Source of the DNA: Aquanectria penicillioides | Lineage: Eukaryota > Ascomycota > Sordariomycetes > Hypocreales > Nectriaceae | Assembly: GCA_003415625.1 (NCBI GenBank) | Contig: PYIU01000003.1 | Span: forward strand, 4,464,001-4,528,000 | Reading direction: 5' to 3' | DNA: 64,000 nt | Shown here: positions 34,459 to 48,240 of the stretch, one piece after another | Layout: every line of letters begins with the position of its first letter | Position numbering within the stretch: position 1 is the stretch's first letter | Notes under the pieces: generated by a model | The model's database searches: none | What the model was told of the DNA's origin: nothing | What the model saw: the letters and a program-made list of their open reading frames with translations, nothing else | Position numbers and translations under genes: made by a program

Positions 34459-37400
34459 TTTAAAGGTTATAGTAGGGAAAAGCCTTTAAGTTATTTAAAA
34501 AGACACTAAAGTATTTAATTAAACTCTTTAATAATACTTTTAAGCTATTATTAAGAACCTAAAGAAGTAATAAACGATTAATTATAAAGATTTAGGAATT
34601 CTTAAATACTAGAAAACCTATTACTTCTATAAAAATAAAAAGCGCTAGGATTGAAAATAATACTAAAAATAAGTAAAGATATTAATATAAGTTTGCATTT
34701 TAGAAAAAGAAAACCTATTATTATAGTTAGGGCAGATATATAGAAAATTTTAATAATTTAGTATAGTGCTAATATATTAATATAAAGGCATATAAGGCAA
34801 AATAATAGTATAAATAATATATAAGTATTTAATTAAATACTTTTAAATATTAAAGTATACTTAAGACTGCTAAAAGCTTAATTTATAGATTAAAAAAGGA
34901 AAAGGAAGAGAAAGAAGAAGATTACTTAACCCTTAATTAATTATAGAGGATAGGAAATTTTTATTATTTTTATTAGTCTTTAGACTTTAGCTAAAGGGTA
35001 TATATATATACTTATTACTATTTTAATTAATTATTTTATCTATTATTACTAACTTTAAAAAGCTAGTTTAAATTTATTAAGATAAAGCTTTATTAAATAT
35101 AATATTACTATTCCTTTTTTTTACTTTTTTTAATTATTTTAATATATATTTTAATTTATTTTATTATTTTATTCTTTTATTATATATATATATTATTTTA
35201 TTGCAACTTATAACTTTAGGAGTTAGGCAGCTAGCTTATACTTCTCTATATATATATACTAAAATACTTATTGTAGGAATCCTAATAATTATAATTTACT
35301 AGTACTTTTAGACAAAAAAATAAAGGGAATATTTAATTAAATGCAATTAAACCCCTTAAGCCCTATTAAAAGCAAAAGGGATTAATATAATTAATAATCT
35401 TTAACTATTTTTTTTAAGTTAATTAATACTATTAATACTAATATTCCTAAAGAGAATAAACTAAATATATTAGCTAAAATAATAAAAGCAATTATTACTT
35501 TTATTTAATTGCTTAATATAATTTTTAATAGAAAGAATATTATATATTTTCTTAAATTATATAATAGATTTATAATTAGCTAAAAAGTTATAGATAGTGT
35601 AAAGGGCAAAGCTCTTATATATTATATAACCTTTAAAGTGTTTTAAGATATTATAAACTTACTAAAAGGCAATAATTAAGCTACTATAAAGTAGAACCTT
35701 TTAAAAACCTTTAAGTATTAGGATTTAAATTAATTAAATCTATTTAAGAATAAGCTTTAGCAAATAAATATAACTTTAATTTAGTCTATAAAGTATAGAG
35801 TTATCCTTTAGTGGTTTATAAAGTATGCCTAATTTAATAGAAAAGTAGATTCTATTAGCTAAAAGGCTTTTATAGTATAGGCTTAGGCTATCTATAATAT
35901 TATACTAAAAAATATTATTATTAATATTTATTAATAGAAAGGGAAATATTTAAATACCTTAAGAATAATAAGGTATAAAAAGATAATTAGGCTAATTAAG
36001 AACTTCCTTAATGCTAAAAAAGGAATCTAGATCTTTTAGATAGAAAGAAAGAATAATAACTTTAGATATTTTAGAAAAATTAAAAAACTTTTTACTTATT
36101 AAAATTAGCTTTAGCATTAAGAGCTTAAGTTTCCTAACTCTATTTAAAGCTTAAAAGAGAAGTTAAGTCTTTTTACTAAAGGAATAGAAAAGCTATAAAT
36201 TAATATAGCCTAAGATATTATAAATAAATTATAGGAGTTAAAGAGGATTATATGCTAAGAGATTAATTAATTAAGAATAGAATTATTATTGCTAATTAAA
36301 AACAATTTTAATTAAATAAAAGAATTTAATTATATATATCTCTATTATAACTTCTATATTAATATAAGTTATAATAGGGATCTAAAGTGCTTTTATTATG
36401 CAAAAGTAAGGCATTTTCTAAACTATTGCTTATTTCTTATAGAAGATAGAAGAAGGGGATTTATAGACTATAATAGTAATGCTAGCTTTATCTAGATAGG
36501 GCAATAGAAACTCTTACTACCCTTAAAACTAGTATATAAGCTTGCTATTAAAGGAGGAGTAAGAAAAATGGTTATTTTATAGATCTTAAAATTCCTTACC
36601 TTTAAGATTTATAGCTAAGTTAAGGTTATAATAGTAAATAAGCTAAATGTATAGAAATAGTAAATTGCTAAGGAAGAGAAGCATTTAATTAAAGACTTCC
36701 TTAAGTGTATTAATTGACTAAAATATAGCTTTTTAATGCTTAATAGGAATTCCCTTAAGGAGACCTAAGAACCTAAAGTTAATTGTATTTTTATTGATAA
36801 TTAAGCTATAGAATTAATTAATAACCCTTTTATTGCTAATATTATATTAGAAATTAATGCTATAAAATGCATAAAAGTAAAATTAAAAGAGAAATTAGCT
36901 AATTAAAAAGAGAAAAAAGAAATTTAATCTTCTATTTAAGTTATAAATAGGGAATTTATTAAGAATAAGGAGATTATTAATATTATTCTTAAAGAAAAGG
37001 ATTAAAATGCTTTTAATTAAATGCTTAAGGTTATTTAAATAAGGAGATAAGTTTATAAAAAGGTAGTAGGATTAAAAGTCTAAATAACTATTAAGGACTT
37101 AATTACCCTTAACCCTCCTTTAGGTAATAATATCTTAAAGATAGTTTTTAATTATATAAAGGGAATAAAAGAAATTAAATAAGTAAAATCTAAACCTTTA
37201 TTTAAAAAGAGATAGATTTAATAAGCTATTAATTTAATTATAATTAATAATCTAAAAGTAATATTTTTAAAGGAGTACTTTAACTATATTATTAAGCAGT
37301 ATAGTATTAATAGTATATTAATTAAGGAGGAATCCAAACCTTATTATATACTATTACCTAAAGAATACCTTATTAAGGATTAAGGAAGTATTAATAAAGT

Positions 37401-40400
37401 TAATATTAGCTATATAATAATTAAAAAGGGAAAAGTTATATTTAATTAAATGCATTTAATAGTTTATATAAACATTTTAAACTAATAGTATTAAAGAACT
37501 TTAGCTTAATGCTAAGAACTGCTAAAAATTTAAATAAAGTTAAGTAATTCTAATAGAATAATTTAAAAAGCTTTAGTAGATTTTAAATTAAAAGAAAATA
37601 TTATTTTTAATAAAATAGTATAAAAATATAAGCTAAAAGTAAAGCCTATAGAAGCTTTTATTATATTTTACTTTAATAATTGAATTTAAATATATAAAAA
37701 AGTAAATATTAAGCTATTTTTTAAAAATATTTAGATAGTATAGAGATTTTATATTGCTTTAAGAGAATATATTTTTATTCCTTTTATTTTAGAAATGCCC
37801 TTTATTAAAGCTACTAAAGTTATATTTAATTATATATTTCTAAAAGAAGAAATACTCCTATAATATTAATTTAGCTTAATTAAGATTATTATACCTATTA
37901 CTAAAAATATTAAATAGAATGCCTTAAGGAGTATAGAGACTACTTAAGGCAACTAGAGATAAGTTCCTAAAGTTCTTTTAGACTAATAGAATTATAGGGT
38001 CTAAAAGAAAATAATAATAAATATTTAATTAAATAGTTAAATAAGGCATTAATAAAAGTAATAATTTAATTAATAGTTAGGAATTAATTAAAGGTTAATT
38101 ATATAAAGGTAATAAAGGTAAAGAAAAAGCTATAATTAGCTATATATTAAAGAGAGAAAGTAGTATTTATTAATATAATATATAAATAAAAAGCTAATAA
38201 AATATATTCTAAAGATAATATTCTATTAAATAGATCTATTTCTAAAGGGGATCTATATTAAAAGGAGAAAAGGTAAAAAGAAGTAAAGGGAGACCTTAAA
38301 GAGAAGTTTAAGTACTTAAAGCTCTTAATACTTAAATTCTTTAAAATAGCTAAAAGATTAAGGCTATATAGAGAAAGACTTTAGAAAGTAATTAATTAAA
38401 TAGAAAGGATCCTTATTAATAAAGAGAGAAGTATTCTCTTAGAAATTCTTTATAATAGAAAAGCAATATTTACTTAAAATTTTAAGGAGTATAAAAGACT
38501 AAACCCTAAAGTGGCCCCTTTATAGATTATTAAGATAATTAAATATAAAGCCTAATAAATAGGAAATATCTTAATCCCTAAAGGATTAGAAAAAAAGATT
38601 ATTAAATTGCTAAAAACTTAAATAAAAAGAGAAATCCTTTAAGAGTTTTATACTGCCTATTGAAATCTATATATATTAGTAGTAAAAAAGGATAGTAGAC
38701 TTTACTTAATTAATTTAGCTAAAAGATATAATATATATATAATATAGAATAGATTAATTCCTTTAGGAGCTAATAAATTTTTAGCTAAATTTAAAATATA
38801 TAAAATTTTAATTCTTTTAGATTTCTTTTTAAGATATAATTAGATTTCCTTAATAAAGAAAAGTTAGAATTTAATAACTTTTAATATACTATTAGGGCTT
38901 TTTAAGATATATACCTTACTATAAGGAGGAATTAATTTAGTAGTATAGTTCTTAAGGATTATAATTAAAATCCTCTTTAATCTATTACTAAAAGTCTATT
39001 AAGCCTTTTTAAATAATATTGCTATTAAAGGACTAAAAACTAAGTATAATAAAGAGAAAGTGCTCTTTAATATATAGAAATTTATTTTAAAGCATTTAAT
39101 TAATTTAAATAAAACTCTTTTAAATATTAAGCTATTTAAATATATAATTTCTATAAGGAAGTTAAAGTTCTATTAATATACTATAGTTATTATTAGATAC
39201 TTATATAGTATAGCTAAAAGGTAGCTAATAGAGGAAAAAGTAATTAAGATTAATAAGTAGGAAAGATGCTATAACCTAAAGTAGGTTAGAGCGTTTTTAG
39301 GAATTATAGGCTACTATTAAATTTAAGTTAAAAGATATACCTAAATTGCTAGATCTTTTATTTAGTTATTAAGGAAGAATACTATATAGATATAGAGTAA
39401 GGAATAAGCTAATATTATAGCAGTTCTTAAAGAAAAGATAACCTTTACTTTTATTCTAGTAATATTAGACCTTTCTAAAGGATTTAAGGAGGTTATCCTT
39501 ATAACTAATGCTAGTAAAGAAGGCTAGAGTGCAGTATTAATATAGATAATAAAAAGAAAGAGGCATTTAATAAAGTATAAATTTAGTTTTTAGACTTCTA
39601 TAGAATAAAGGTATAATGCTATTAAACTTAAATATAAGGGTATATTATATAAAATTAAATACCTTTATAGCTATATATATAGATTGCCCTTTATTTTAAA
39701 GATAGATTCTTAAGTTTTAGTTTATTAGCTTAATAGTAGAGCTAGTAATATTTTTAGTATAATAGTTATTTAATGGATTAGTTATATTCTATTATTTAAC
39801 TTTATTGTTTAATACATTTCTAAAAATAAAAACAATATAGCTAATAGACTATTTAGGAAAGGTTTAAAAGCATTTAATTAAATAGACTAAAAGGCTAAAG
39901 GTAATATTAAAGAGTTTATTAATACTTATCTTAATATTATTAAGATTAAAGATAAATTAATAGAGTTAAAAAAGAATTATAATAGACCTTTATTGCAATT
40001 AGAGGAATATTTACTTTTATTAAAAAGGCTAGTAAGTATTATTCTATAGAATTATTAATATTTATAGCTAAAGGCTAAAAAACATTTTATAAAAGGTAGC
40101 TACTTATAGATTAAGGCTAAAAAATAAAAAAATAACTTAAGGTTAGTTATAAAAAAGGAAAATATTTAAAAGGATTTAATTAAATTATACTATATTAATA
40201 AAAGGCATTATAGTTATAATATTACTTATACATTCCTTTTTAAAAGGTACTATTAGTAAAATATAAAAAGGAGCATTATAAAAGCTATTAAATAGTGCCT
40301 AATATATTAAATGTATATTCCCTAAAGATTAATAGAAGCCTTTATATCTATTAAGCCTATTTACTTAATAATAAAGATTTATTTTAATAGATAGTATATA

Positions 40401-41600
40401 CCTTTTAATAAAGAATTTAAATTTATACTAAAAGCTAAATGCAATCTTTATAGATAGATAAAGGCTAAGCCAATTTTAAGATTAAATAGTTATTATATTG
40501 CAAAATTCCTTAAAAAACTATACTATTAGTATAAAATGCTAAAAAGAGTAGTTATTAATAATAGAAAAGAAATTATAAAAGGGATTTCTAAAGATTTTAA
40601 TAGCTTTAGTATAGAAGTTATTAATACTTTTACTTATAACCCTAAAGCAAATAGATTTATTAAAGGTAGTTATACTACTATAATAAGTTTCCTAAAGAAA
40701 AAGGGTAAAGAAGAAGGAAAATAGGTAGATATTTTGCTAATAGCTTTACTAGCTAAAAGAGTAGCTATTTATACCTTATATAGAAGATTACCTTTTTATT
40801 TACTTTATGGATAGGAGTTAGTCCTTTCTCTAAAAGTGGAAGTGCCTATATAGCATTTAATTAAATAGAATAATATAATCTCTATTAAGGACCTATTTAA
40901 GTAAAGGATTAGGATTTTAAAGCAAAAGCAGAAAGATATAGAAGAAGCTAGGCAATAAGTAATTGCATTTTAAAGGTTAATTGCTAATAGAAAGATTAAA
41001 AAGAATTAATATAGGCTGCATAAAGAGCCTCTTGCTATTAAAGATTTAATTCTTTAGTATAATATATAAAATTAAAAGAATATATTTTATATTATAAAGA
41101 TAAAGCTATATTAATTAGGCCCTTATAGAATTGCTAATGCATTTAATAAAATAAAGAGTTATATCCTTAATACTATAGATAGAGTTAAGCTTTTTAGTAT
41201 AATTTATAGTAATTAATTAAGGAAGTTTATAGAGAATAAGAATAGGTAGTAAGTAAGTAGAGATAATAAAGAGACTCTTAATGTAAGTTAGGAAGTACTA
41301 CTAAAAGTAAGAAAAGAAAGGGAAGCATTTAATTAAATGCAAATTAAATCTATAGAATAGTAAGAATAAAATAAACTTAATTTAAATGCTATAAAAAGCT
41401 TAAATAATAATACTATAATATATATCTATATTAGGCTTAAAGAGATTATTAAAGTTTAAATTCTAAAGATAAGCAATAATTAATAAATGCAATACTAAAA
41501 TATAGTAAGTAATTAATTAAATAGTTAATAATAGTATTAGGCTAAGAATAGCTAGATTGCTATTAAGGAAGGGGTGCTAAAAGTTAAAAAGGGAGAAGTA
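34459..41600 (+). pseudogene. Remains of gypsy gag-pol
   Basis: A gag zinc knuckle of CX2CX4HX4C spacing is at 36388-36429 (second Cys codon changed to TAT). The reverse transcriptase core is recognisable: TLP-GG-like text near 38915-38935, the FLDDI motif at 39006-39020 with both Asp codons changed to AAT, and further family text to about 39360 (RAFLGIIGYY). The integrase core survives best at 40536-40724, where one short frame remains open (IEVINTF...YNPKAN), with the catalytic Glu codon changed to AAA. A WHLIEW-like post-integrase motif is near 40850. The order is gag, reverse transcriptase, RNase H, integrase. Nothing here can be functional. Confidence 0.85.
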
Positions 41601-44600
41601 AAGATATTAAAACTAATACTATACTAAAAAAAAATAAGCTGCTTAAAATAAAATAAAGAAGTAAAATAAAGAGCAATTAAAGGTAAGTAAAAGGATAGTA
41701 AAATTGAATAAAATTAAATAAAAATAACTAGAAATTAGCTAAAAACCTTAAGAAAATGCTAAAAATCCCTAAAAATCCCCTAAAAATCTATTTAAAAACT
41801 TTAAAAATTATATTAAAAATCAATAAAAATAAAATAGAAATGCCTAAAAACTATAGTAAAAGAGTTAAAATCATTTAAAAATAAATAAAAATATATAAAA
41901 AATAGTAGAAAATAAAGTATTAATATTTATAAAAAATTTAAAAATCTAAATATATTTAATAAAAATTAAGTTTTAAGGTTATTAAAATAATATAATAATA
42001 GCAATAGCCTTAAAGAGTATAAAAACATTTAATTAATTGCTTTATAGTATTGTTTTTTATTTATTAAACTATTATTAATAAATTAAAAACTATATTTAGT
42101 TAGTTTATACTAAAAGATAAGCTAAAGACTATTATTTTTATTAATTAAAACTTACTTTATGCTTTTAATTAAATACTTTTTATATTTACTTAATTAATTA
42201 ATAATTACTAGCTATATTACTAGTAAGAAAACTGTATATAATTTGCAGGCAAGTAGTTAGCCTAAGAAAATCTACTGTAAAAGTTAATAGTTAAGTAAAC
42301 TTACTAATAGTATTTATACTATTTAAAGGAAAGTTATAAGGGCCTTTATAAGGACCCTTTAGTTAGTATTTATAAAGAAAGCTTTATTTACATTTAAATT
42401 AACTATTTTAAATATAATTAATATAATAGCTATTTATATAATTTAATACTAAAATATATATATAAAAGGGAGTAAGAATATATTTATTATAGATAGAAAC
42501 TATAAAAGTATATAATTAAATGCATTTATAATATATAAAGGGGTTAATATATTTAATAAAGGCAATAATAAATACCTTAATATATTTAGGGCAAGTTGGC
42601 AGCTAAATTAAGAAGTACTCTATTAAATAAGTCTATTTTATAGGGATATATATAGACTGAAGTTAGCGCTAAAGGAGAAGATCTACTCTAAAATAAAGTA
42701 TTAAATTGTAAAATAGCAATTATAAAATAAACTATTAAATAAGTTTATAATTAGTCTATTTGCTATCTTTTTTAAAGGCAATTTTAATATATAAGGGCTA
42801 GCTAAGTTAGTTAAGAGCTTAAAAGCTATAAATCTAAATATTAAAGTATTGCTAAATCTAAAAGTATTTAATTAATTATTAAATAAAAATAATAGTTAAA
42901 AAGCAATATAAAAAGAGATATTTATTAATTATTTAATAGCAATACTAATAGTATTAGTTAAAGCCTTATAGAAGAAACTATTATAGGTATGCTAATAAAT
43001 AGAGTATTAATAAAAGAATTTAAAAGCCTAAATATAGCTAATAGTAAGATTGTATATATTAAGGAGATAATTATAAGGTATAAAGGCAAAAGACTTAAGC
43101 TTATTGCAATATAAAGCTATTATAAAATAAAGAATAAAAATTGCAATAATAACTAAAGGTATAAAAGAATTAAAGAGGTAAAGAATAATAAGCTAAAAAG
43201 AAAGAAATAGAAAAAAGAGCTAATATAATACTCTTATAATAAATAGGAAATTAACCCTTAAGATTTAAGGTAGAAATTAAATATTAATAAAATTCTTATT
43301 AAATATTAAAAAGTATACTATTTTAAGAAACTTATTAATATTTATATATATATAAATATTAAAATAATAATTTATTTAAATAATACTAAATTAAAAATAA
43401 AGGCATTTAAATTATATTAACCTGCTTTATGCCTATAACTCTTTCCCTTCTTTTAATAATTTTATAGTAAGTTATATTACTTTAACTTTATTTATAATAC
43501 CTATAAAATACTAATAATCTTTATCTTTTAAGTTATAAGTATTTAATTATAAGCTTTTAAACTTTCTATTAATCTTTACTTTATTTTATAATAGGGCTAA
43601 AGAAAGCAATCTTAAGTGCAATTACTTTAAAGGTGCAATTTTTAATGTTAAGTAAAGACCTTTATATAGCTAAAGAAGTTATTTAAAATAAAGGCAGAAT
43701 TGAAGATTTTTTTTCTTTAGGTAAAGAAAATACTATTAAAATATTTAATTAATTGCTTAATAGTTAATCTATACTATTTTACCTTTAAATAAATTGGGAT
43801 TATTAATTTAATAAGTTAGAAACTTAGCCTATTTTAAGTAATAAAAGCAATTTAGATTTTTAGCTTATTAATATTAATTGCTTTAAAGACTTTCCTTTTA
43901 ACTTTTGCTAAGCTTAAATATTTTATTATTAAGATTTATAGGATTTATTTAAAAACCTATAGAAGAAGGAAATAGCTTTAAACTTTAGTATTTAAGCTTT
44001 CCTTACTACCCTTATCTATAGACTTACTAATATCCTTACAATTTGCTAAACTAATCTTTTAATTATAAGCATTAAGGTTAAAAAGAATAAATAAAAGTAA
44101 AAGAGCTTCTTTTATAAGCTTTTACTAAAAGGGATAAATATTAAAAAGACTAAATATTTAATTGGTTTTATGCCTATAGAGTTCCAATAAGCAATATATA
44201 ATAAAAGGCTATTAATTGGCTTTACTTACTTTACTAATACTATCTATTAAAGCTTCTTTATTTAAAATAAATAGCTAAAGCATTTAATTATTTATAATAC
44301 TATTAATATTCTTTAAAATAAGCAAGCTATTGCACTTACTATAGTATAAAGGGAGATTATAACTAAAATAGGGCTGCCCTATAATTTCTTAGTTTTTATT
44401 ATGCCTATTATTAAGCAAGCTAAAAATTAAGAATATAGCTTTTTAAATGCTTTCCTTCTTTTCCTTAATATCTATAAAATAATTAAACTTATTAAAACTT
44501 TAATTATTAAATACTTTATAATTTAGCCCTTAATCTTTAATAGTAAGTATAATACTATTAATAATCCCCCTTTAGTATTAATATATTGCAATTAGGTTTT

Positions 44601-46097
44601 TATTAAGTATAAATAAGGGAAAAGTATTTAATTAATTGCTTTAGATATTAATTAAATATAAGACTTTATTAGTACTATTATTCTTAATAAATTTAATATT
44701 GCTAATAGAAAGTTCTTTAATTAATATAAGCTTATAGAACTTACTAAAACCTAAAAATCTACTTATATCCTAAGATTTTAAAATAGTTCCTTTAATACTT
44801 AATAGCTCTATATTAATTTAAGAGGTTATTATATAATAAGCTAAAAGGGAATTAATTACTAAACTTTTAAAAATAAATATTAAATTATCCTAAAGCTATT
44901 TAATCCTTAAGGCAATAGCTATTAAATAAATCTACCTTTACTATTAGGCCCTTAACTGCCTTACTATCCTTTAGCTAATAATTTAATTAAATGCTATTAA
45001 ATCTATAGGTATTAAATAATAGATAGATTTTCTATTAAGATTAATAAATCTACTAAAGTTATTATTACCTTAAGTAATAATAAAGGAGAAGGTTTTAAAT
45101 AAGCCTTAAACTGCTAAAGTTAAAGCATTAAAGCAATTTGCCTTTATAGTTTATACCTTAAGTTTAAGACTTTTGCCTTTAAATCTACTATTAAGCCTAA
45201 ACTAATAATTAAATCTATTTAGCCCCTATATAAATTGCCTATTAGCTTATTAATTTATATAAGTATTGCTTAATTAAGTGCATTTAAAAAAGAAATCTAG
45301 ATTAACTAAAATATATTTGCTTATTTTAATATATTTAATTAAATATTTATTAACTCTTTAGGCAAAAAGCAAGTAATTAAATTAATTTAATTAGTTTAAT
45401 AGATATTTTTATTTAAATTAGCTATTTTATAGCAATTTAATTAAATAGACTTAAATTTGCCTACTATTAAAAATAATAAATAAAGTTTTTATAAGCGCTT
45501 TATATTGCCTTTATTAGTTTTTTAATTAGCTAAATGTATAGCAAAAAAAGAGAGTTATACTATAATTGCTAATACTATAATTAAAAATATTATTAATATT
45601 GCTATTTAAACCTAATAAAGTAATTATAACCTAAACTATATTGCCTTTATTAAAAGAAAGATAATTACTAGAATTAAATAAATAAATTTACTTTAAATTA
45701 ATTAATAGGCTATTCTTAAACTCCTTTAGATAAAGAGTTAAATCTTTTATATACTAAAAGGGTTAATCTTAATAAACTAATAGAATAAAATTATAATTAT
45801 TACTTATAAGCCATTTAAATCTTTAATTTCTATTTATTAGTTTTATATTAATTAATACTGCAATTAAAAACTATATTATAAAGAAAGGTAATAATAAAGT
45901 TAAAATAAAGAGATTAGGTATTAAAAGTAAAATAAATTATAGAGAGAGATAATAGTAAATTAAATAATAGATTATAGGTATAAAGCATTTAATTAAATGC
46001 TTTTTTTAAGATTTTCTTTGCATTTAAATAGATTAAGCTTAAAGTTTTCCTTTTGTATTATGCCTTTAGTCCACTTAAGGGCAAGCATTAAGGCATT
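41601..46097. other. Unexplained 4.5 kb interior segment of the gypsy element
   Basis: This stretch lies after the integrase and before the right LTR. It is as heavily A+T-rich as the rest. Up to about 43.3 kb the + strand is purine-rich like the gag-pol part; from about 43.4 to 46.0 kb it becomes pyrimidine-rich. No retroelement, transposase or host motif could be recognised, and no third LTR pair or terminal inverted repeat was found by eye. It could be an extra element ORF, another nested insertion or a captured host segment. Confidence 0.5.
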
Positions 46098-46106
46098 AAA
46101 GAGGGA
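46098..46106 (+). other. Polypurine tract of the gypsy element
   Basis: AAAGAGGGA immediately precedes the right LTR, as expected for the plus-strand primer site. Confidence 0.7.
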
Positions 46107-46489
46107 TAAATTAAGGTCTAGGGTAATATAGATTAATCTATTATTAGGTTAATTAAAAAGATAAAAGGGACCTTAAAGATATAGGAAATAAATAGGCAGT
46201 TTTCTTTAATTAATTTTTATTTTTAAAATTCTAAATTCTTTATATTTAGACCCTATTAAAGTCTTAGTATAGCCCCTTATAATATTACTTTATTTATAAC
46301 TTTTTGCCCTATTTTCTTTCTTTCTTTTCTTTAAGGGATACTTTAAAGCATTCGATTAAATGCTTTAATACTCTTTTAAGTTGTTTATAGCTATTTGAAA
46401 AGGCTATTTAGTCTTTGATTGAACCTGCTTACTCTATACCCTTTTGGGTGGGGTGTGTGTTTTGGCCAGTGTCCCTATCCATTAATATA
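46107..46489 (+). repeat. Right LTR of the gypsy element
   Basis: Its last 150 bases are an island of near-normal composition (TTTTGGGTGGGGTGTGTG, GGCCAGTGTCCCTATCC) inside the A+T-rich block, whereas its first half is more mutated than in the left LTR. Confidence 0.92.
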
Positions 46490-46493
46490 ATAT

Positions 46494-48232
46494 ACTTAAA
46501 TTTATTTTAAAAAGGGAGTTATTAAAGGGCAAAAGACTACTTATAGTAAAGTAAATAAATTAATATAAAAAAGATAAAAATAGTATAATAGTTATATATA
46601 AAGCTTAATTTATAGTATATAGCTTTATATAAAAAAAAGGCATTAATTATTAAAAGACCTTTTTCTTTATTATAAAAGCTAACTTTTAAAGAATACTATT
46701 TATTTATACTATATAGATTAAAAAGAAGCTATTATAAAATAATATAATTATAGTATATTTAAATAAAAAGCTAAAAAAAGATATCTATATTATAACCTTC
46801 CCTTTACTTAATAAGTTCTTTAAGGATTTAAAGTATAAATACTTAATTAAAAAAGTAAGCTATAAATAAAGCATTAAGTATATTATATAATTGCTTATAG
46901 CCCTATATAGCCTTAAGTAAAGTGCCTAATAGTAATAAAAAAAACTAAAAAAAATACTTAATAAATTAAGCCTTAAAAGGCTATAAAGCAATACTATAGT
47001 CTATATAAATTAAATAAAAGAGATTATTATAGCTATATATATAGATAATATACTTATAGTTATTAATAATAATAAAAATATAAATATCTTTATTAATAAA
47101 CTTATATAAAAAGTAAAAATAAAGTTATTTAAATTTCTTAAGCTCTTTTTAGGTATAGCTATTATAGTAAAAGAAAATAAATTATTTATATTATTATAAA
47201 AAGATTATATAATAAATATCCTTAAGTAATTTAAATACCTTAACTATAAAGCTATAAATATATTAATAAAAATAAAAATCTATTATTTAATTAAAGCAAT
47301 TAATATTTTTAGTATAAAGGCTATTAATAAAGAATATATATTAATAATAAGAAAAGTTAATTATTTTTTATAGTAAAGCTAGCCTAATTTAGCCTTTATA
47401 TATAGTCTTTAAGTATACTTTTTAAATAGCTTAAGTAAGCAATAACTTAAAGCTATAAAAAGAATACTATAATATATTAAAAAGAGCCTTAATTACTTTA
47501 TTTATTATTATTGCCTTAAAGAAAAGTTATATAGCAATCTATTTAATCTTTATAGCTATTATAATTTTAACTATATTAATTGCCTAAAAATAGTATAATT
47601 AATTAAAAAATATATATTCTTTATAAATAAAGGCTTAATTATATAATTTAATAAATATTAAAAGACTATAATAAAGTCCTTAATAAAAGCTAAATACTAT
47701 ATATTAATAAAAGCAATATTATAAATTATATAAATAAAGAGCTTTATAGAAAAACTTAATAGCTTATTAATTACTTTAATAGTAATCTTTATAAATAATT
47801 AAAGTACTATAAAGCTAATATATAACCTTAAATTCTATATTTATATAAAGTATATTTAAATATAATATTACTTTATAAAAAAGGCTATTAAAAATAATAT
47901 AATTAAATTATAATATATTTTTTTTACTAAAAATATTATTAATATATTTATAAAGCTATTAATAGGCCTATTATATTACTTTTTTATTAATGCCTTAAGA
48001 TTAAAGCTAAAATTAAAGGAAATACTATACTAAAAACACTAAAGTAAATGCAAATAGTGCCTATAAAAGCTTATAGCAATGCCTTTAGCTATAATAAAAA
48101 AGTCCTACTTAAGCAAATAATTGCCCTAGCAATAAGAAAAGAATAACTCTATAATTATATAAGGAATATATATATAAGGAAGGTTAGAATAGCCTTATAA
48201 TAGCACCTAAGGATAAACCCTCAGTTGGGCTT
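46494..48232 (+). pseudogene. Remains of copia reverse transcriptase and RNase H
   Basis: Continuation of the interrupted copia pol gene. The copia-specific LYGLKQS motif is recognisable at about 46899-46930, with Gly and Gln codons altered by transitions. The YVDD catalytic box is at 47038-47049, with Val now ATA and the second Asp now AAT. RNase H text follows at about 47665-47720 (KSL-KAEYY-like), and the typical copia C-terminus (KHIEIQYHFIRE-like, then IADIFTKPL-like) lies at about 47850-47965. Numerous stops interrupt all of it. Confidence 0.85.
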
Positions 48233-48240
48233 AAAGGGAG
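48233..48240 (+). other. Polypurine tract of the copia element
   Basis: AAAGGGAG directly precedes the right LTR. Confidence 0.7.

Larger units (their letters stand above)
34076..46489 (+). mobile_element. Nested RIP-mutated Ty3/gypsy LTR retrotransposon
   Basis: Direct LTRs of equal length, 383 bp (34076-34458 and 46107-46489), flank a 12.4 kb insert. The start is fixed by a purine tract AAAGAGGGA directly before the right LTR. A 4-bp ATAT repeat borders both ends (34072-34075, 46490-46493), a weak duplication in such A+T-rich sequence. Inside, the order gag zinc knuckle, reverse transcriptase, RNase H region, integrase is that of Ty3/gypsy. At 12.4 kb it is long for a fungal gypsy element; about 4.5 kb lies beyond the integrase and is unexplained. 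All frames are destroyed by RIP-type changes. Confidence 0.92.

Noticed and set aside
40536..40724. A 62-codon open frame inside the gypsy element as a possible gene
   Set aside because: It reads as part of the gypsy integrase core and is closed on both sides by RIP-made stops.
41601..46097. Using the absence of TGA stops to argue for a hidden coding frame
   Set aside because: RIP changes TG to TA, so TGA is rare in every frame of this block. The lack of TGA therefore says nothing about coding.
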